From NCBI GenBank assembly GCA_011037195.1, contig JAAEAF010000105.1, positions 372,001 to 436,000 on the forward strand: 64,000 nucleotides of DNA. Reading direction: 5' to 3'. Made by a program: the position numbers and the translations under genes. This document shows, piece by piece, positions 34,424 through 46,025 of this stretch (within the stretch, counting starts at the first letter, position 1; every line of letters starts with the position of its first letter). This DNA is from Triatoma infestans. Its lineage: Eukaryota > Arthropoda > Insecta > Hemiptera > Reduviidae. The notes under the pieces are model-generated. The model had not been told where the DNA came from and did not search any database. It saw nothing but the letters and a program-made list of their open reading frames with translations.

Positions 34424-34672
34424 GGAGGGAATAGCTAAGTGATTAGCGTAATGGACTCCCACGCGGAGGTTCCGGGTTCGAGTTTAGCTTTGCTGCCCTT
34501 AGATTTTTTCTTCCTAGGAGCCTCTACGGCTCAGTGTCCGGTGATGACAGTGTTGTTTGTAACGAGAGAACACTGTCAGGAGGCCGGCAGTGCACTGCTG
34601 GGAAGGCTTCGGGCACCAATGACCATAGGTTTTGATGCGCCTTAAATTAAAAATAAAAATATTTTTTTATTA
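34424..34672 (+). mobile_element. tRNA-derived SINE, copy 1
   Basis: The head TAGCTAAGTGATTAGCG (A box) and GGGTTCGAGT (B box) lie about 40 bases apart. A conserved body contains GGCTCAGTGTCCGGTGATGA, a small hairpin ACAGTGTTGTTT...GAGAACACTGT and GGCACCAATGACCATAGG. It ends GATGCGCCTTAAATTAAAAA. The inverted copy at 52466-52672 matches it along its length, which defines a family. Confidence 0.8.
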
Positions 34673-35430
34673 GTTACAAATTAAATTATGGACCAACTCA
34701 CTTAGAATTTTACCATAGAGATTACATTAAAATTAATAAAAATAAAAGATCTTGACACCTTGTGCAGTCATGGTGACAGTATCGTCTCTTTTTTCGTTCT
34801 CATCATTTCTCAAATATTTTTGTTAGTTTTGTACTTTTTTACATCACAACTTTAACTATTTGGTGCCGTTTTTTACGCTCTAACAGTGATATAAGTGTGT
34901 GCAGGTTCTACAACCCACAGAGGAGTAATTAACCAATAACCCATTACCCTCTTTGAGTGAGTACGCTAATCAAACTTTATTTATAGTTCAAAGTCTTCTT
35001 GGCTAGTTCTCCACTTGCAAACAGTTTTATCCATACTCCCCACTTCTCTAAATTTAATTGTACTCCATTTCTCATTCATAGTTCGCTTAACAACAATCTG
35101 TCATAGGTCATTCACAACAATCTGTAAATACTATCATATAACTGTAAATGTTTGTTGTCCGTAGATAATTCTTTCTTCTTCTTTTTAAATTGCCAAGTTA
35201 TTTTTTTATTCCCACTTTTTTCCTTTCTATTTTTACTCTTTTTTTCAAATTAATTAAATAATTAATTACTTAGTTTGTGAATCATTGTATATTTTTATTT
35301 ATTTTTTGAATAGTAATCTTTTATTTCCTTTTTATATAATTATTTTTATTTCATTTTATCTTCTTCTTTTTTCTACTACTTATTTATATCTATGTTAATA
35401 TTTATTTATTACTTATTCACCACAATATAA
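34673..35430. other. AT-rich, possibly the 5' UTR of the following LINE
   Basis: No motif is recognised. The T/C-rich sequence with few ATGs could be the Jockey-like element's leader, but I could not place its 5' boundary. Confidence 0.3.
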
Positions 35431-37359
35431 GTGGGCTTAAGTGACGACACTTACATTGGTGGCTCGTCTGACGACGTCATGTCTACGACATCGAAGAAGC
35501 GAACCTACATGAGCGGTAACTCACCAAAAAAAACTAAAAAAGACCACCAAAACGATGGTGATAACACGCGCTGCGGTCAAACAGCAGGAAATCATACGAA
35601 ACGTACCACACCACTAACACCGCCGTTCAATTACTCGCCAAGCACATCGCTGAACTTCACCTAACTCTTTCTCGCCACCCACTAGCACAAGGGAAAGCAA
35701 TGGAAACGGCACCTATTACCAAAACACCAAAAACTCTCAAGCCACCCTCTATTTACGTCAAGAACGTAAAAAGATACGCTACCTTCTGCGAGGCCTTAAC
35801 ACGTACTCGTATAGTAAGTCAAGATTCTTTCTCATGCAAAGTACACATCACAGACCTGATCGTCAATGCCACGACTGTGGAAAGTTACAGGGGCATCATA
35901 AGATATTTAAAAGAGCCCAACGCTGAATATCACATCTTCCAACTGGAAGAAGATAAGGCATACTGTATTGTCCTCAGGTATCTTCACCAGAGCACGCCAG
36001 TTGAGTTAATAAAAAAGGAACTTGCCGAACTTGTACACTGTCCGCAATATTGCACCAGTCATACACCCGGCAACGAAACAAACTCTTCCACTATTTTTCA
36101 TCGACTTAGAAACCCGTCCTAACAACAATGAAGTATTCGACATAGATGTTCTTTGCCATAGCAAAGTAAAGTGGAAGATTCCCACAAACAGAAACACATT
36201 GTCTAGTGCAAGCGTTGTCAAGAGTATGGGCACACACGCTCCTACTGCCAGAATAAACCGAAATGCGTTGATGACCACCTATCAGGCTGTACCAAACCAT
36301 CAAATACACCAGGCAAATGCGCTCTTTGTAATGATGACCACGTCGCTTTCTACAGAGACTGCATCTTAACAAAAATAACTTTCCATCACTAAGACCTAGT
36401 CAACCATTAGACAAGAATGTAACTTTTGCGCAGATGGTCGCGGGTCTTTCGGCCCAAGAAATTGTCCTCCACTACCCATATCGCGTCATGGCTACTTGCC
36501 ATCTTCAAACCCATCTCAATGTCCTCGAACCGTGGCTCCGTGGGTGGAGAATCAAGGTTAATCAACGCAAATCCAAGCACATAGTTTTCACCTTAAACCG
36601 AAAAACCCTTCCCGCCATTCAATTTAACCATTATTTTTCCGAATCTTAGCTCAAATCCGCTCTCTCGGACTCCACCTAGACAGACGATTGACATGGAACC
36701 CTCATACTTGACTCAAACGTAATGAACTAAATTACCGACACAGAATGCTAAAAAAACTACTAGACCAATGCTCAAAACTTACACTGCACAACAAAACACA
36801 ACTATACAATTCCTTACTAGCGCTCCCATTGGGACATACGGACTCGAATTATACGGGACTGCCAAAAACAACAAACCTGTATCGCATTCAATCCCTACTG
36901 TCCAAAGTCCTACGCACCATCGTCAATGCTTCCTTCTACGTCTCTAACCTCACTATCCACACTGACCTAAAAATTCCCTTCGTCTCCACTTTAGCCAAAT
37001 CCCGCTACCTAAAATTCCATTCCAAATTATCTTCTCATTGCAATCCCCTAATCCAAGCCCTCTGTACTTCCACTCTCCCCACAAACCCGCCAAGACGACT
37101 AAGGCGTCGATGGCCGCGCGACCATCTAAATACATACAAACGGGGACGCTGTCTTCCAGATACCATTCCGTCACCCACCACTAAGGGGGCATTATGGGCG
37201 TTATTACGGACTGCTATCGTGGATGGGCCGTCGGGTCCCACGACTGCAGGCCAGGAGGTGCGCGTAACCCATTCGTGGATACTTCCAATTTCCATATTTA
37301 TCTTTTTTTCTTGTTGCATGGTTACTGTGCAGTTGTAAAAATCTTTAAATAAAAAAAAA
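35431..37359 (+). pseudogene. Jockey-clade LINE with a large internal deletion
   Basis: The gag part reads PPSIYVKNVKRYATFCEAL and AYCIVLRYLHQSTPVELIKK (35740-36010). After a frameshift it continues TLPLFFIDLETRPNNNEVFD. Zinc knuckles follow in a third frame: CKRCQEYGHTRSYC (CX2CX4HX4C, from 36207) and CALCNDDHVAFYRDC. The gag end KNVTFAQMVAG is fused to the distal RT (HLQTHLNVLEPWLRGWRIKV, LGLHLDRRLTWNPHT). The C-terminal tail SKVLRTIVNASFYVSNLTIH, then DLKIPFV, continues to 37338. An A tail follows at 37349-37358. The endonuclease and the catalytic RT core, including YADD, are gone. The domain order is characteristic of Drosophila Jockey-like elements. Confidence 0.85.
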
Positions 37360-37855
37360 ATGATATAGTCGGGGTTTCAATCTTCTAGAAGGTTTGGGCT
37401 CGGCGATGTGATAATTTGATGTTGAAGATGGTTTATGAAGAAGGAAGAAGTTCTCTGTATGAGTTGGATTAGTCATATGTGTACGAATATCTGAAATGTC
37501 GAGTTCTAATAATAATGTGATTAATTACAAATAAAGGAATGAAGAGAAAAAAAATAACTAATTATTTGATAAATTTGACCGTGACAAAAGATCTTTAAAA
37601 TGGTGTAAATAACACGAAGCGCCAGAAGTCAGTCCACAATCCAAATCGGCTTTAGACAATTTAAAATACCATTTACTGTAACAAACACGCCATCTGTTGA
37701 AGAAATAAGTAAATAAATAAATAAATAATCAGCAGGCTTAAATTTGGATATAATTTTTTTTTTTTTTTTTTACTGAAAAAAACATCATCTATCAATATTA
37801 TTTTCATTTGTGTAAGACTGCCCCTTACTTTACAGAAATGCCTAAATGTTGCTGC
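37360..37855. other. No identifiable feature
   Basis: Contains only short simple repeats (an AAAT/TAAA tract near 37708-37728 and a T run near 37757-37772). Confidence 0.4.
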
Positions 37856-37859
37856 TCCA

Positions 37860-38218
37860 AAAAATAAATTTTCTCCGAAAAATGTTTCGAACTTTGAAAG
37901 AAATTAGTATGAGTCATTTTTGAGAAAATCGCGAAAACTAAGAAAAAAAATCAGTAAATCGGACTTCGGGTTGTGGATTTTGACTGAAAGCTTCTTGCCT
38001 GTTTCCGACTATACCCCAAATTGGTATATCAAGTTCAAGCTTGTGCTCCTTCGCCTTTTTTCAGCTTTGAGATATTGTGGGCATACACACCTACCACTAA
38101 CTTAATTAGGATTACTTTGTTCTATGTACTCAACAGCAAGTACACTTTCGTTGCAGACATCAGTTTCGAGAATCTGGACACGATCGCATCTATATTCTCT
38201 TATAAATAATAAGGGAAA
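37860..38218 (+). repeat. Family M dispersed repeat
   Basis: TTTTTGAGAAAATCGCGAAA, AAATCGGACTTCGGGTTGTG, CCCAAATTGGTATATCAAGT, GACACGATCGCATCTATATT and a terminal CTCTTATAAATAATAAGGG appear in forward order. Confidence 0.65.
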
Positions 38219-38550
38219 GTAAACAAGCCATATCTTGAAATTTTTCGTCATTATGAATTGAAAGGTAAATGACGCAGCCAAGGAACATATCATAATCAAC
38301 GCCAAGACCCTAGATCTTGAACTCGAATGGTTTAGAAGCCCCGTGAACACAACTCTACAAAGAAAAAGTCAAAGTATATCTGGGATGTATAAATATTTAG
38401 TTAGCTATAAAATCATTCTAATGGAACACAAGTTTTGCTAAATTAGGTAATATTTGCTCGCCTGAGGTAGAAGGTTACATTTTGTTTTGAAAGGTTCTCT
38501 TCGTCAATTTTTTTATGAAGGGAAGAACATACTCCTTTTACAAATTTGAA

Positions 38551-38573
38551 CGGATATATATATATATATATAT
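38551..38573. repeat. (TA)n microsatellite between short direct repeats
   Basis: AATTTGAACGGA occurs on both sides of the run. Another TA run of 27 bases lies at 38963-38990. The remaining sequence of 38220-39780 is unassigned. Confidence 0.7.
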
Positions 38574-38959
38574 AAACACCAATTTGAACGGAAGTAATGT
38601 AGTGAAAATTTAGGCGATCTCCTTTTTTCTTTCACGCTTGAACCCCTCACAGTATATAAAGTAGTAGTGGGAGGCAGGATAAATTTTTATATAGTGGTGG
38701 TTGATCGTTTGTGTATAGATGTGGGTTATGTGGAAATATCTGAGGACAGACTAGAGAGGGATCTTCCCCTGGCTGAGCGAGGAATTACTTGATCTTCAGT
38801 CAACTGTGTAATGAGAAACAGTTTCACTCTCACACATCGTCACACGAAGAGAAACTTGATGCTTACTTTCTCAAAATCACACCTCTCTTTCCATATATCT
38901 TGATCGTATCCAAGGAGATCATATACTCACTCACACACATATATGCTACTTTATTTTAG

Positions 38960-38992
<33 letters not shown>

Positions 38993-39784
38993 TGATCGAA
39001 TCAACGTTCATGTATAAACCTATGTATGTGAACATTAATTATGCGTGCTTCTACCAGCGCAGTAGTTTATTAGTAACTTTCTCTTATTTATTACAGGAAA
39101 TAAACTTTTAATGGGCACTAAATTATGATTATCATATACTGAGGAGTGGTCGAAGAGATTTGTAAATAACAATATTACAGCAACTTAATATTCTGTATTC
39201 TTTTGGGAGCCTTCAAACGAGATTAGTTAATAGCGCAACGAGATTAGATAACAGGCTAGATGCTAATCAGTTCTCATCAAGAAGAATAGCTGCTTCTTTT
39301 AGACTACAGCCTAACTAGTAAATAATAGATACTAGGATGCATGAAGTCTAAAGATTATTAAAAAGTTGTTTTTCTGAAACTTGGCATTTTTGAAATGTAT
39401 AGAATTATTCTTAATAAAGTAGTAAGTAAGTAGAACAGACCATATCTAAATAGCAATTTACAGGAAACCCTGGACATGTATGAAATATATGCCTTCGAAA
39501 TATATGAAAGAAAGAGTAGTTTGTAAACAACCTTGAAAATGGTTAAATCAAACTGGCCGATTTTAATATGTAGAAAGCTGAGACTCACGCTTCATTCAAA
39601 AATGTCATTTTATTATAAGTTTAATTAAAAATGGTAAATATTCTCAATCGTTTTAGTTGCCCTTAAGTAAGAGGGTATATGCATTTATAGTTAGCATACC
39701 AAGTTGAATTCAGAATGTTGATAATTATATTATTTTAATAATAAAATTATTCAGAATTAATATTATTTAGATTATAGAATGTTA

Positions 39785-40240
39785 TAATAAACTAAAATAG
39801 CACTTCAGAGGAAAAAAATAATCTCGCCCCTCTCCCAAAAACCACCTTAAATGATTTTTTTCGGAGAAACGTTTCAAATAAAGTTGCAGCTCTTTGAATA
39901 TGTAGACGATATACCAAGTTTAAAGAAAACTGTAAAGCCGTTTATGAAAATTGCAAAAACTATTCAGTAAAGTGGTTCTTCAGGTTGAGGAATTTTGACA
40001 ATCGGATCCTATGGTGATACCCAAATGGAATGCCAAGTATGAACGTTCTGTGATCTTTCATTTTGGCTATGCTGTTCACATCATACACAAACACACACAT
40101 ACCATTTTCTATAAACCACTTTTTTGGACTTAGGAAACCTCAAAACGTGTATTTCCGGCGAGCACTCGATATCGACAATTTGACAAGATTACAATACTTG
40201 CTCTAAAGCAGTTAGAGAAAGTAGAAAGAAAGAAAACTAT
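39785..40240 (+). repeat. Family M dispersed repeat
   Basis: CAAATAAAGTTGCAGCTCTT, TAAAGTGGTTCTTCAGGTTG, CCCAAATGGAATGCCAAGTA, a short CA run, ACTCGATATCGACAATTTGA and a degraded terminal hairpin (GCAGTTAGAGAAAGTAG) follow the forward order. Confidence 0.75.
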
Positions 40241-41600
40241 CTGTAAAATGGGAAATTCGGCTGGCTATTGACCGAAGTCTTCATGTCGAATCTCAGCTAA
40301 ATAGAATATTAGGTTTGAAACTTTCTCTTAGCAACAGGAAGAGAAACATTAAACTGCATTTAATAAGATATGATGGGAGACAATTGTGAAAATGACATAA
40401 GTCAGAAATAGGGACACGCACATGATGTGAGGGTTAAATTCAATGAGAAGAACCTCCGACACTATGGTATGTGTTAAATACGAAGAAAGAAATTGAAGGA
40501 AATGTCTGTTCTATCGTCCAGCAAGGTAGAACCAGCTGTTAGGGTGTACATATACCGACAGAAAGTTAGCGAGATACACAGAAGAGAAGAACATAGACAC
40601 ATATACAAAGAAGAAGGCCAATCTAAACAGAACATATAAGAAGAGGCTAGGAAGACACTCTTTACTCCGACGTTCAGTAACAACCCTGGTCTATAGCGCT
40701 TTTATCCAATAGCATTTTGACAATATAACCTGTCCTAGGGGGGGTCATCTTGTCGCTATCGCCAAAAGGGCCCCCTTCGGCAGATGACTGTGTATCCTTC
40801 ACCAAACAACACCATAAGAGACAGAGAGAGAGAGAAAACGGTACTGTACAACCAACCTCATGTAAGAAGACGGTCACGTAGCCCCCACAGTCTCCCAACT
40901 ACCGTCTTTCCCGGCCTCCATCCAACCCTTCTTCTTCCAAACTTCTTGTTAGAAATTACATTTCTCGTCGGCGCTCCACACTGCGAACCAACAAACCAAC
41001 AACGCCCAACAAAAACCCACACCTTTATTCTACCATCTCCTCACTGCCATGCTCTTCCTTAACAACTTGTACACCTTTCTCTACTCCAACTATATATCGC
41101 ACACCATATAACTCTATGCCTTCGTCCTAGAGGACATCCCTCTCCCCCCAACCCACCGTCTTAGTTAACTTGTCTCCTTTTACTCGGAACAATAAAAACA
41201 AAGCTGTTGGAATGAGTTAACACTGTTTTCATTTAAACTACCCATCCCTTTTCTTACCCTTCTTACTACGTGGTAAAAACTTGACAAAAATATTACTTCA
41301 TGACAAGAAATTAAACTATTAAGAATTTAGAATAAATTGAAGTCTTCATGACTCGCAATTGGAGGAAATTATTAATAAAATGAATTTTTAATAATCGTGA
41401 ACGAACACTTTCTCTCATGCAAATTATAACAATTCTAATTGACAAATTTCTTCACACTTTTGCAATTCGTGCTTAATTCTTCTTAATACGGATGAATACA
41501 TATGAATACAACGGTTAACCAAAAAGGCAACCTGAATTGAGTCAAATAAATGTTGAACGCAAGCCAATTGATGATTGTTTATAAAAATGACGGTTTCTGA
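40241..41600. other. No identifiable feature
   Basis: It includes a C/T-rich stretch (40880-41160) with short open frames but no motif. A GGGGGGTCATCTTGTCGC segment near 40738 is not matched elsewhere in the window. Confidence 0.4.
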
Positions 41601-41606
41601 TGATGA

Positions 41607-41697
41607 AAGTCCCGTCCACGACACCTAATTTGGTAGTTGGACGTTAAGCCCGCCTGAAAAAATAGGCATTACTTTACTTTACTTTTTACTTTACTGT
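41607..41697 (+). mobile_element. tRNA-Lys-derived SINE, 5'-truncated copy
   Basis: AGTCCCGTCCACGACACCTA, TAGTTGGACGTTAAGCCCGC and a TTTACT-type tail match 33246-33328. The tRNA head is missing. Confidence 0.75.
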
Positions 41698-41984
41698 GAG
41701 CATAATATTATACTGAAATATAAAAAAAAAAGAAAATAGTCATTGTGCCTAATATGTATATGTTTATAAAGAGGTTGGTAGAATTGTACGCTAATAGAAG
41801 TAGGGGTTACATTGGTTTCCCATCAGTCTAGCAAGTGCAGTGAAGGAAGTAATATAAACACTGTCTTGTATTCTGTGTGTATTTTGTGTGCCTTGAAGAA
41901 AAGTGTGTACTCTAATTAATAAAATAATAATTTCATTCTCTTTTCATTAACTATTTAGCCTGATCATTTAAGGCCTCCTATTCC

Positions 41985-42030
41985 CACATTACTGATGATG
42001 GAAGAAAATCCAAAACCCGTCAGAATCAAA
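41985..42030 (+). repeat. Hairpin motif copy, decayed
   Basis: CTGATGA (41992-41998), a GGA-AGAAAA-TCC hairpin, then AAAAC and CCGTC. The GAAA box has become AAAA. The flank CAGAATCAAAGAA resembles the sequence after the motif at 32.9 kb. Confidence 0.5.
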
Positions 42031-42174
42031 GAAAAGAAGTATGGTCATTACCATACTTCCACTAATATGACAGAATCTCAGAAATTGATATGTCTCTGAA
42101 GCTAGTGTCTCTTTGAATTAATGTGTCTCTGAAAGCTGGTGACATTACTTAGTAACGTACAACTTTGGGAAATC

Positions 42175-42310
42175 ATCAAAGACATTTTCCGTGGTAGCCT
42201 GCTTCATTTTGTAGTCATCGACCGATTACGGGCGTTCGCCCATCTTCAGGATGCGTTTTTCAGACAGTGTGACAACTCAGACTTGCACATAGCAAATTTA
42301 GTTTACACAC
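42175..42310 (-). mobile_element. Hairpin-motif element, single arm
   Basis: Homologous to both arms flanking the 18-23 kb LINE: GACATTTTCCGTGGTAGCCT, TCATCGACCG, GGGCGTTCGCCC, then GACTTGCACATAGCAAAT. The minus strand has CTGAAGA (plus 42243-42249), the GGGCG/CGCCC hairpin and GTAA in place of GAAA. It lies about 160 bp upstream of a Penelope-like endonuclease remnant. Confidence 0.65.
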
Positions 42311-42464
42311 TGACTGATGTTTTTAACTGTATTTAAAACTAAACTCTTAAACTAGGTCAAGGGGTATGGTCAGCTGGATGGGAAACATGGTTTGGGTTGT
42401 TAAGTGGCAAATTTTTCTTACAATGGAAACAATACGTGGTGGTTTAATTTCTAAACTCTTGTTG

Positions 42465-42615
42465 TGAGGTATAAAATTCACAGTGTATGACAGCAGTGGG
42501 GTTTACGAGTTGAAATACCCGGACTGTGACAACATTTACGTGGGGCAGACAGGCAAAAAATCAGGGAACGATTTACCGAACATATCAGATCATACAAATA
42601 CAATCGTGTCAAACT
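42465..42615 (+). pseudogene. Penelope-like element GIY-YIG endonuclease fragment
   Basis: The frame beginning near 42465 reads GIKFTVYDSSGVYELKYPDC, then DNIYVGQTGK. After a one-base frameshift it continues RERFTEHIRSYKYNRV. This is the GIY-YIG core (here GVY...IYVG) followed by the conserved Arg and His of the second motif, and the CNIYVGQTGR-like context typical of Penelope-like retroelements, where the domain lies C-terminal to the RT. No RT is visible upstream, so this is a short 3' remnant. Bacterial-type GIY-YIG proteins are a less likely match given the QTGR-type sequence and repeat context. Confidence 0.75.
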
Positions 42616-42619
42616 TTTG

Positions 42620-43090
42620 TAATGGGGTTTTCCCGGAAAATACATCTTTTGAGGTACCATGAATAAGAAAAAATAAGTTGTTGGTAATTCTATATGTGTG
42701 TGTGTGTGTGTGTGTGTTGTGTGTCTATGAACAAAAAGTATCAAAAAGAAATCCAATAACAGGATCAAACTTGTTGATTTACTTGTAATGCTAACTGCAC
42801 AGATTATGCGCATCATTTTATTTTAAACTTTTTCAAACAAAATTGATTTTTGGATATTGTGAGGAATTGGTGACGTCAGATTTTTAAATGTTATTTTGCT
42901 TTTTCAAAAGGCGCTGCCTTCTGGATTAAATGTAATCACATTAAATACCAAATGCGAATGGGCCAACTGTTTGGGCGACAGTAACAATTCGAAATTTAAT
43001 GAAAATTTGTCGATTTCGTAATTGTATAAGTTGCAGTTAAGAGGAAGTCGTTTGAAAGTTTACACGTAAGATTCTTTTTTTAATAATCCT
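42620..43090 (-). repeat. Family M dispersed repeat, two parts
   Basis: GGGTTTTCCCGGAAAATACA, TTTTGAGGTACCATGAATAA and a TG run (42691-42717) with CTATGAACAAAAAGTAT form the inner module. A diverged sub-repeat and the end AGTTAAGAGGAAGTCGTTTG (43040-43085) follow. Confidence 0.65.
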
Positions 43091-43374
43091 CAAATATAAT
43101 TATTCGAGGAACAGAATTCAATTGGTGGACGTGGTCACCTATAATCACGTACCGATCTCAACGTCAATTCCATTTCATTACATACAACATTACTTTGATA
43201 CATAAAATGAAATGATCTGAAAAAGTACAGCTGGATAAATGCAGGTATCGTTGAAACAAAAGTGGAGGAAAGCTTGGTGTGCCACCTGTCTGGCATATTG
43301 AGTATGACAATCACACTCCACATAATATTCGCGTGACACTGGCCGTTGAAATAGTGTTTATTTCTAATTGAAAA

Positions 43375-43775
43375 AAAAAAATCTGGTGTGAAACACTCAC
43401 ACGACTTTCTCTTACTACTGTTTATATATATATATATATATATAGAATGAAAAACACTTGAGTTTTGGTTAAGACCGTGTCATTGGTATGCCGTAAACCG
43501 ACTTTCCGCCCAAATTGGAATGAGCCTCTTCAAGGCCGTTACATCTTGAAAGCTTGGAGCAGTGGGATCAGGGGGTTTGCACAATTAGCTTTCAAGGTAC
43601 AACGACCTCTCTAAAGAGGCTTACTGCAATATGGGCGAACCACTAACGCAGTCTCCACCCGGAAACTCAATGTTTTTCATGAAAATGGTCGCGGAAACCT
43701 AAAAGATTATATACAAAATGACAAATTTTCTTTAAACTTCAAAATTTACTCATTTATCCAATCATAAACATAAAG
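43375..43775 (+). repeat. Family M dispersed repeat, split by a foldback element
   Basis: It starts at the 5' terminus AAATCTGGTGTGAAACACTC and ACACGACTTTCTCTTACTAC. After the foldback element it resumes with GACAAATTTTCTTTAAACTT and CATAAACATAAAGATGGTGG, which normally follow closely. Confidence 0.6.
43446..43682. mobile_element. Foldback MITE with about 100-bp inverted arms
   Basis: The left end ATGAAAAACACTTGAGTTTT faces the right end GAAACTCAATGTTTTTCAT. Further pairs are GAGCCTCTTCAAGGCCGTTA with AACGACCTCTCTAAAGAGGC, and CTTGAAAGCT with AGCTTTCAAG. Arms are imperfect (several mismatches and small gaps). There is no coding sequence. The target duplication is not clear, so the superfamily is unknown. 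Confidence 0.7.
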
Positions 43776-43919
43776 ATGGTGGGGGAGTGACCGACACAGA
43801 CAGATGCTTACACAGACTGCTTACATCTTACATGGAGAAGAGCGCCCCAATAGTTTTGACCTAGTTCCATACAACACTTGCAATTTAACGCCACAAATTC
43901 CGCATAACTATCAAAAATT

Positions 43920-45132
43920 AATTTTTTACTTTCTCTTACTCCTAGTAAGAGGAAGTATTCTAATCGTGTCAAATTTTCGATATCGAGTTGTCACGGAAAC
44001 ATCCGTTTTGGGGTCCCCTGAGTTCAAAAAAGTGTTTTTTTAGCAAACGGTCTGTGTGTGTGTATGTAAACAGCACAGCCTCAAAAAGTTGAAACTTGAT
44101 ATTCCGTTTAGGTATCTCCACGGGATCTGACAGTACTTTATCTGTCAAAATTCCTCAACCGGAAGAACCACTTTACTAGTTTTTTTTTTTTTTACGTTTT
44201 TGCGATTTTCTCAAAAAAGATTTTCTTTAAACTTATACATACAACTACACATACAAAGAGCAACAACTTTTATTTGAAAATTTCTTCGGGAAAATTCATT
44301 TAAGGGCACTTATTGGTGAGAGGTGGGGTTACGGTTTCCTCTAAAGTGTTATTTCAGTTTATTAATCAATTCTGTCATCTAAATAATATTAATTAGAATT
44401 AAATATGTTGTTGAAATTCCGAGTTTGAAAAAAATTGGATGACCGGAAAGAAGTGCGTATACATTACCACTTACTAAATAATTTTTTCACTTGTTTGCGA
44501 TTTTCTCAAAAATGTCTCAAACGATTTTCTTGAAACTTCCTATATAAACTACACATACAAAGATCTACAACTTTTATTTGAAATATTTCTCTGGGAAAAT
44601 TCATTTAAGGGCACTTTTAGGGGAGGGGTGGGATTATGTTTTTCTCTAAAGTGCTATCGTGGTTGATAAAGTATAATTGGACGATAGATTATACAACTCC
44701 ATCATCCAAATAAACTTAATTAGAAATGAATAGATGGCCAAAGTTCCGAGTTTCAAGAAAATTAGTAAACCGGGAGTGCGCTTTTGCAGAACATTTTTTG
44801 TTTGTTTTTTTTTTTAAAAATGTAAACAAATAAAACCCATGGGAATCAAACGAATTATAAGCTTACGAAAGTACATCTGCACATCTTGGCTGTTGGAGGT
44901 CAACTGATTCTAACATCTATATAATAGTGAAGAAAAAAAAAAATGGCTGACTGGAAGTACGACTTTATTGAATAGTTATTTCAGTTTTTGCGATTTTCCC
45001 CATAAAATCGGTGACGTAGTTAGTATATAAACTTGCCATACTAACTGCACATACACCGACCAAACACTTTTGTATGAAATTTTTTTTCAGGGAAGGTAAT
45101 TGAGGGAGTTTTGGCGTAAATAGTGGAGGTTA
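43920..45132 (-). repeat. Family M dispersed repeat, long copy with three tandem sub-repeats
   Basis: It starts with the palindrome CTTTCTCTTACTCCTAGTAAGAGG (43930-43955), then ATTTTCGATATCGAGTTGTC, ACTTGATATTCCGTTTAGGT and TCCTCAACCGGAAGAACCAC. Sub-repeats begin near 44175, 44475 and 44975 (a period of roughly 300-500 bp), each with TTTGCGATTTTCTC. The first two add CACATACAAAGA, CAACTTTTATTTGAAA and AAAATTCATTTAAGGGCACT. It is interrupted at 45132 by the LINE and continues at 49902. Confidence 0.85.
45121..45132. repeat. Target-site duplication, left copy
   Basis: TAGTGGAGGTTA is repeated exactly at 49902-49913. Confidence 0.85.
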
Positions 45133-45632
45133 ATAATAATAATAATATAATAATAATACTTTATTAGGAAAAAATTACAAAAAAATAAAGAAATGACAAA
45201 GTATTAAAAGCATGGCATAAGCCGTCTGCTTGAGTTTACTGCAAGTAAAATTTAAAGTTATTATTAACGAGTTAATATAGTGCGTAATATAAGTATAACA
45301 GAGCTTAAGAAAAGTAAATATATATATGTATTGTATGTATGGATAATGTAGTACAGTAAGAAAATAATAAATATAATACAATAAGCAAATAGTATATACA
45401 GTACGTTAAAAAAAGAAAAACCATTAGTAGGCATTTTCAAAGAAAAACTAAAATAAATACCGATAAAGAATACCAAATCTCTTGATGAAAACAAAATAAT
45501 AATAAAAACAAACTAAATATAAACTAAAAAACGTAATAAAGATAAAATACAATGTATAAAATACTTAGGAAAAATTTACATATTACAATAATAAAAAGAA
45601 AAATATAGCCAAGGTAACCAGCATAGATATTA

Positions 45633-46022
45633 CTAAGTCGAATCCGCTAACCATTCAAGTCTGATTTGACAGGCATGGCGAGAGTAACGAATCAGTGGTA
45701 AACAGGATGTTTGACCGGTTAAAAATTGAATTATCTCCAGCCTGGAGAGAAAGGATTTGCCGAAATGGAGTAGCCGAAGCTCCACGAGGATAGGACATTC
45801 CCCAAGGAAATGATATAAATCCTCGCGAACATCATACGAGCCAAGGGAACATTTTTCAGTTATTACCTCTCTATCCACCCATGGCCTAAAATTTAGAAAA
45901 AGAAGTTCCCCTCTAATTTTGAAAAACCAGCGGAGATCTTTAAGCTTTAGGATATCAAATAGACTCTCCGTTATAAAATTGGGATATTCTGCAATTAGCA
46001 TCTGGAAGTCTGCAATTCTGCA
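45633..46022 (-). pseudogene. LINE ORF2, C-terminal segment
   Basis: The frame reads CRIADFQMLIAEYPNFITES, then LKLKDLRWFFKIRGELLFLN and EKCSLGSYDVREDLYHFLGE, then CPILVELR. It is a C-terminal domain whose Cys-rich box (C..GS...D..HF...CP) is partly preserved, one Cys being Gly. It is in the same frame as the RT segment, separated by a TAA at 46023-46025. The usual spacer between RT and this region is short here, suggesting a deletion. Confidence 0.75.
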
Positions 46023-46025
46023 TTA

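Noticed and set aside
34440..34500. Functional tRNA gene
   Set aside because: A and B boxes are present, but the acceptor stem does not close and a SINE body follows; a second copy shares that body.
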